Virus record (IMG/VR): IMGVR_UViG_3300017710_000032
Span: 1 to 31,322 of that record
Length of the DNA: 31,322 bases
DNA from: a virus
Reading direction: 5' to 3' (one strand)
How positions within the stretch are numbered: the first letter of the stretch is position 1; every line of letters starts with the position of its first letter. The position numbers and the translations under genes were made by a program. This document shows, piece by piece, positions 27,809 to 31,322 of this stretch. Under the pieces are notes generated by a model. That model was not told the origin of the DNA. It did not search any database and was given only the letters and a program-made list of their open reading frames with translations.

Positions 27809-27826
27809 CTTTAAGAGACTAAGATA

Positions 27827-29272
27827 GTGAAAGATTTTAAATTTAAAACTAAACCATACGAACACCAGTTAGAAGCATTAGAAGTATCTCATGATAAAGA
27901 TGAGTATGCTCTATTTATGGAGATGGGTTGTGGTAAATCAAAAGTTATAATAGATAATATTGCTTACTTATATAGCCAAGGCAAGATATACAATGCACTT
28001 ATAGTTGCACCTAAAGGTGTATATGATAATTGGGTAAGTAAAGAAATACCAACACACTTACCTGACCACGTACCTTATGACATAGTGAAGTGGCAAAGTA
28101 ACCACACCAAGTCTTTTCAAAAAGAATTAAAAGTAATTTATTCTTCTGACTTCAATTTAAAAATACTAGTTATGAACATAGAAGCATTTAGCACTAAAAA
28201 AGGTGTAGAGTTTGCTAATAAGTTTTTACAACTAAGTAAGTCAATTTTTATTATTGATGAAAGCACTACTATAAAAAATCAAGACGCTAAACGGACAGCG
28301 AACTGTGTACGACTAGGTAAGTACGCTTACTATAGAAGAATACTCACTGGCTCACCTGTTACTAAAAGTCCTCTAGACTTATATAGTCAGTGTATGTTTT
28401 TGAACCCTGCGTTATTGGGCTTTAGTAGTTATTATAGTTTCCGTGCACGTTACGCAGACATGGTAGAAAAGAGTGGTCAAGGTAGAACTTTTAAATTTGT
28501 CACAGGTTATAAAAACATGGATGAGTTAAATGAGCTACTTACTAAGTTTAGCCATAGAGTTTTGAAAAAAGATTGTTTAGACCTACCTGAAAAAGTTTAT
28601 ATTAAACGAACTATAGAAATGACAAAAGACCAACAGAAAGCGTATAAAGAATTACAACGTTTTGCTGTCACTTTATTAAAAAATTCTAAGACCGTTACTA
28701 TTAAAAACGTTATAACACAAATTATACGTTTACACCAAATTTCATGTGGATTCACAGTGACCGATGACGGAGTTACTACCGAAATAACTTCTCAAAGACT
28801 CCCAGAATTGCTCTCTATTTTAGAAGAAACTGACGGAAAAGTCATTATTTGGGCTAATTATAGATACGACATACAAAAAATAGAAAAGACTTTAATTGAC
28901 ATTTACGGTAGAAATTCAGTAGGAACTTATTACGGTGGCGTTGAACAAGCTGAACGTGAAAGGGTAATTGATGAGTTTCAAGACCCAAATAGCCCTTTAA
29001 GATTTTTTGTAGGTAATACTCAGACAGGTGGCTACGGAATAACACTAACTGCTGCCAGTACAGTTATCTATTATAGTAACAACTATGACTTAGAAAAACG
29101 GTTACAATCAGAAGACCGTGCTCACCGTATTGGTCAAACTAATAAAGTAACGTATATAGATATAGTTTGTGAACGGACAGTAGACGAAAAGATAGTGAAA
29201 GCGTTACGTAGAAAACAGTCTATAGCTAACTTAGTATTAGGTGAAGAAACGTTTACTGATTGGTTAAAATAA
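27827..29272 (+). CDS. SNF2-like superfamily 2 helicase/translocase (481 aa)
   Basis: SF2 ATPase of the SNF2 type. Motifs in order: Q-like YEHQLEAL, motif I FMEMGCGKSKVIID, motif II FIIDESTTIKN (DExH-box variant DEST), III LTGSPVTKSPLDL, IV KVIIWANYRYD, V TQTGGYGITLT, VI QSEDRAHRIGQT. Phage SNF2-like proteins probably translocate on duplex DNA and remodel forks or bound proteins. It starts at GTG 27827 with a weak ribosome site after a structured leader, and it is the only large rightward gene, ending 1 nt from the convergent gene at 29274. Confidence 0.95.
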   Translation: MKDFKFKTKPYEHQLEALEVSHDKDEYALFMEMGCGKSKVIIDNIAYLYSQGKIYNALIVAPKGVYDNWVSKEIPTHLPDHVPYDIVKWQSNHTKSFQKELKVIYSSDFNLKILVMNIEAFSTKKGVEFANKFLQLSKSIFIIDESTTIKNQDAKRTANCVRLGKYAYYRRILTGSPVTKSPLDLYSQCMFLNPALLGFSSYYSFRARYADMVEKSGQGRTFKFVTGYKNMDELNELLTKFSHRVLKKDCLDLPEKVYIKRTIEMTKDQQKAYKELQRFAVTLLKNSKTVTIKNVITQIIRLHQISCGFTVTDDGVTTEITSQRLPELLSILEETDGKVIIWANYRYDIQKIEKTLIDIYGRNSVGTYYGGVEQAERERVIDEFQDPNSPLRFFVGNTQTGGYGITLTAASTVIYYSNNYDLEKRLQSEDRAHRIGQTNKVTYIDIVCERTVDEKIVKALRRKQSIANLVLGEETFTDWLK

Positions 29273-29273
29273 T

Positions 29274-30392
29274 TTAACGACGAAGAACAGACCTAGTATC
29301 CTCAGGAACTAAACTAGTAATACCACTAAACACAGGAAAGTCCATAGTGCCGTAACCTGCATTATAAATATTATTCATTATTCCTCTTGTAATGTCCTGC
29401 ATAGGGTTATTACCAGTGTAATAACCACCTATATTATTAAACCTTGTAGGATCCATATACATTTGATTTTGAATATCATTAAACTGTATTCCTGTGGGGT
29501 TATTGTATAAATCAGTTATGTTAGGATTCATAACAGGATTAGTTATACCTGGATTATAAACATCTCCTGCGTACCCTGAACCAGCGTCGCCTTCTGATGG
29601 AGCTGTGCCTGTGTCGTCTGGGCTAGGAGCAGGAGCAGGTGTCGGTGCATATAAAAAATTACCGTAAGTTTGCCTTTGCATTTGTAGTAGTCTGTCCATA
29701 TCTGTAGTAGCTGGTCTGCTATATCCAGGGTCAACTATTTGATTAATTTGTGGAGCTGTGAAGTAGCTACCTAAACCAGTCATACTGCCTTCTGGTACTT
29801 CTACATTAGGAGTTATTAAATTTCTATCGTCAACTGTAGGTGTAACAGTAGTTATACCACCGTCCACGATTGTTGGGCTAGGTTCAGAAAAAACTGAGGG
29901 CGGAGGAGGAGCAACATATGGTCCTTCAACGACTGTTCCTGCTGGACCATCACCGCCACCTACTACGACACCTTCTGGTAAGTCGTCTTCACTTTCGTAA
30001 ACTTCACCTGTTTCTGGATTTAATATACCTAAATCATAACTATTGTTATCAACTACATCTTCTACTACTTCATCAGAAACGCCTGTATCTTCTAAACCAG
30101 TTTCAACAGGTTCTACTTCTGGTTCTATAGCTGGTGGTTGATAACCAAATATACCTTGTGGCATATTGGCTAATATATTATCTAAAGTTATTTGAGGAAT
30201 ACTAAAACCACCTAAACCACCACCTAAATTAATTTGTTGTTGCGGCATAACAGGTGGAGTAGCCATTTGATTACTAGGTGGAGTAATTTGAGAACGAACG
30301 TCATCCATTGCTCTTCTAATAAAATTACCTTGAGACGGCAGTTCCTCACGTTCATCAAATCTGTTTAAATTAAGTCTGTCGTATACGCTCAT
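29274..30392 (-). CDS. Pro/Gly/Asn-rich protein, possibly virion-associated (372 aa)
   Basis: Low-complexity protein: N-terminal charged region (MSVYDRLNLNRFDEREELPS), Pro-rich middle (PPSNQMATPPVMPQQQ), acidic stretch (EDTGVSDEVVEDVVDN), Gly/Pro repeats and an Asn-rich C-terminus (NPVMNPNITDLYNNP). There are no Cys residues and no enzymatic motif. Such composition is common in phage structural or accessory virion proteins; this is inference from composition only. It starts 1 nt after the preceding gene and ends tail to tail with the helicase. Confidence 0.75.
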   Translation of the reverse strand: MSVYDRLNLNRFDEREELPSQGNFIRRAMDDVRSQITPPSNQMATPPVMPQQQINLGGGLGGFSIPQITLDNILANMPQGIFGYQPPAIEPEVEPVETGLEDTGVSDEVVEDVVDNNSYDLGILNPETGEVYESEDDLPEGVVVGGGDGPAGTVVEGPYVAPPPPSVFSEPSPTIVDGGITTVTPTVDDRNLITPNVEVPEGSMTGLGSYFTAPQINQIVDPGYSRPATTDMDRLLQMQRQTYGNFLYAPTPAPAPSPDDTGTAPSEGDAGSGYAGDVYNPGITNPVMNPNITDLYNNPTGIQFNDIQNQMYMDPTRFNNIGGYYTGNNPMQDITRGIMNNIYNAGYGTMDFPVFSGITSLVPEDTRSVLRR

Positions 30393-30393
30393 G

Positions 30394-31322
30394 TTAGTAT
30401 TTTAACTCCATTAACGGTTCTCCGCCTCTATTTAGTTCAGTAATTTCAAGTTCTTCTATTGGTTGATTGAGTAAAACAGGATCAGCTGTTTCTATTTGAC
30501 CTGTTTCTGGCTCATCAAAACCTGAAACTAAACTTGTTTCTCTACCGTAAGTTCTACTTAAACCTTTCACTATCTGTACAACTTTAGGATCTTGTAATAT
30601 TTTACGCATTTTTATTGCGTCTCTGTATCTTTGAGGGTTAAGCATTAAATCGACAAACTTAGCATTTTTATGCATACCTAAAAGTTGTTTAGTGAAACTT
30701 AATGCCCTACCAGGAGCAGTAAAAAACCCTACGTAAACTCTTGCTACTTTATTCATCAGCTCAATTAAAGCAGGATCATCAAAAACTGCACCTTGTCTGG
30801 TTTTCATACTTTTAATTAAATTTGAGTATTCTCTTAAATTTTTAACTACATCTTTAGGATACCATTGTTCAAGCATAGCACCATAGTTGTCTATATAGTC
30901 CACTATTTTAGTGCCTTTAAAATTATCTGTTTGTTTACGCATATCATTTAAAATCATTAAACGATACTCATCAGCTAATTCTTGGTTGTCTCCAATAATA
31001 TCTTTAACTTTTCTAGTTTTAGTTATGCCTTCTTTTTGAGTTGTCCATGTATTTTTAAAAATAAACTCTGGATTAGCATTCGCTTCAGAGTTCCAAGGTA
31101 ACCTCCTTAACTCATCAATAGCTTTTTCATTACGCCTAACTTCTCTATTTAATTGTCTACCTAAAAGACTTGCGTTTTCAAAAATTTTAGCGTCAGCAGG
31201 GTCAAATAAATCTTCTATAACATTTTTATTATCCGTAATAAATTTTTGATGTTGATCTGGTGTTAAAGGTATAAGATTACCAGACTCATCAGCAGTCATT
31301 GATTTTTTATATTTATTTTTTA
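30394..31322 (-). CDS. Phage protein, possibly the C-terminal part of a large virion protein (5' end uncertain)
   Basis: The frame stays open beyond the first in-window ATG (31299) to the edge of the window (KNKYKKS precedes it), and that ATG has no ribosome site, so the true start probably lies outside. The sequence is helical and charged (FENASLLGRQLNREVRRNEK; YRLMILNDMRKQTDNF) with one hydrophobic patch (VYVGFFTAPGRALSF). It looks like part of a long structural or internal virion protein, but no family is recognised. Confidence 0.7.
   Translation of the reverse strand, partial: KNKYKKSMTADESGNLIPLTPDQHQKFITDNKNVIEDLFDPADAKIFENASLLGRQLNREVRRNEKAIDELRRLPWNSEANANPEFIFKNTWTTQKEGITKTRKVKDIIGDNQELADEYRLMILNDMRKQTDNFKGTKIVDYIDNYGAMLEQWYPKDVVKNLREYSNLIKSMKTRQGAVFDDPALIELMNKVARVYVGFFTAPGRALSFTKQLLGMHKNAKFVDLMLNPQRYRDAIKMRKILQDPKVVQIVKGLSRTYGRETSLVSGFDEPETGQIETADPVLLNQPIEELEITELNRGGEPLMELKY

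Larger units (their letters stand above)
27389..27826. other. Divergent non-coding region with several hairpins
   Basis: 438 nt between the leftward replication block and the rightward helicase. It holds three strong stems (27415-27447, 27642-27682, 27737-27808), one possible 28-codon frame with an excellent ribosome site, and A/T-rich stretches (27480-27640). Promoters for both directions must lie here, but no canonical -35/-10 pair stands out. Origin or leader-RNA roles are possible. Confidence 0.6.

Overview
The window is a stretch of an AT-rich tailed bacteriophage genome. Evidence is a phage-type family A DNA polymerase, a terminase small subunit, many very small overlapping genes with stop/start (ATGA) junctions, and strong Shine-Dalgarno sites. 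The gene mix (DUF932, DUF1289, thymidylate-synthase homologue, UvrD-like and SNF2-like helicases, AEP primase, 2OG-Fe(II) oxygenases, a small basic gene next to a PD-(D/E)XK nuclease) resembles uncultured marine phages of Proteobacteria; the host is inferred, not shown. No integrase, capsid, portal, large terminase or tail gene is seen. Both ends of the window cut through genes.

Layout: almost everything is transcribed leftwards (minus strand). From the right: a partial gene (30394-31322) and a Pro/Gly/Asn-rich gene (29274-30392), both possibly virion proteins; then a lone rightward SNF2 helicase (27827-29272) behind a 438-nt divergent non-coding region full of hairpins. From 27388 to 16439 runs the replication and nucleotide block: two conserved phage proteins, an SSB-like protein, primase, UvrD-like helicase, a DNA-base-modification cluster (HMUDK/AGPT-like protein, TAGT-like glycosyltransferase, thymidylate-synthase/hydroxymethylase homologue), a RecB/Cas4-like nuclease and the polymerase. 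From 16449 to 11046 come a sigma-region-4-like HTH protein, DUF1289, DUF932, small genes, the terminase small subunit and two 2OG-Fe(II) oxygenases. From 10634 to 3917 lies an accessory zone of small genes in short transcription units, with a MazG-like pyrophosphohydrolase and a short UDP-glucose-dehydrogenase-like enzyme. The left end has a hairpin-rich, gene-poor segment (2017-3916), then a small basic protein, a nuclease and another partial gene.

Most notable: (i) two copies of an apparently structured pseudoknot RNA in 5' leaders (6267-6333, 8741-8805) with a compensatory base-pair change; (ii) at least six promoters with a 17-nt spacer carrying GATC at exactly the same place, plus one degenerate copy; (iii) a 630-nt segment (2311-2940) without a single CA dinucleotide and with only one TG, the start codon of the gene inside it; (iv) a family of small Lys/Thr-rich paralogues in isolated transcription units; (v) a probable thymine/hydroxymethyl-pyrimidine hypermodification cluster; (vi) a nuclease gene whose start codon appears to be ATA.
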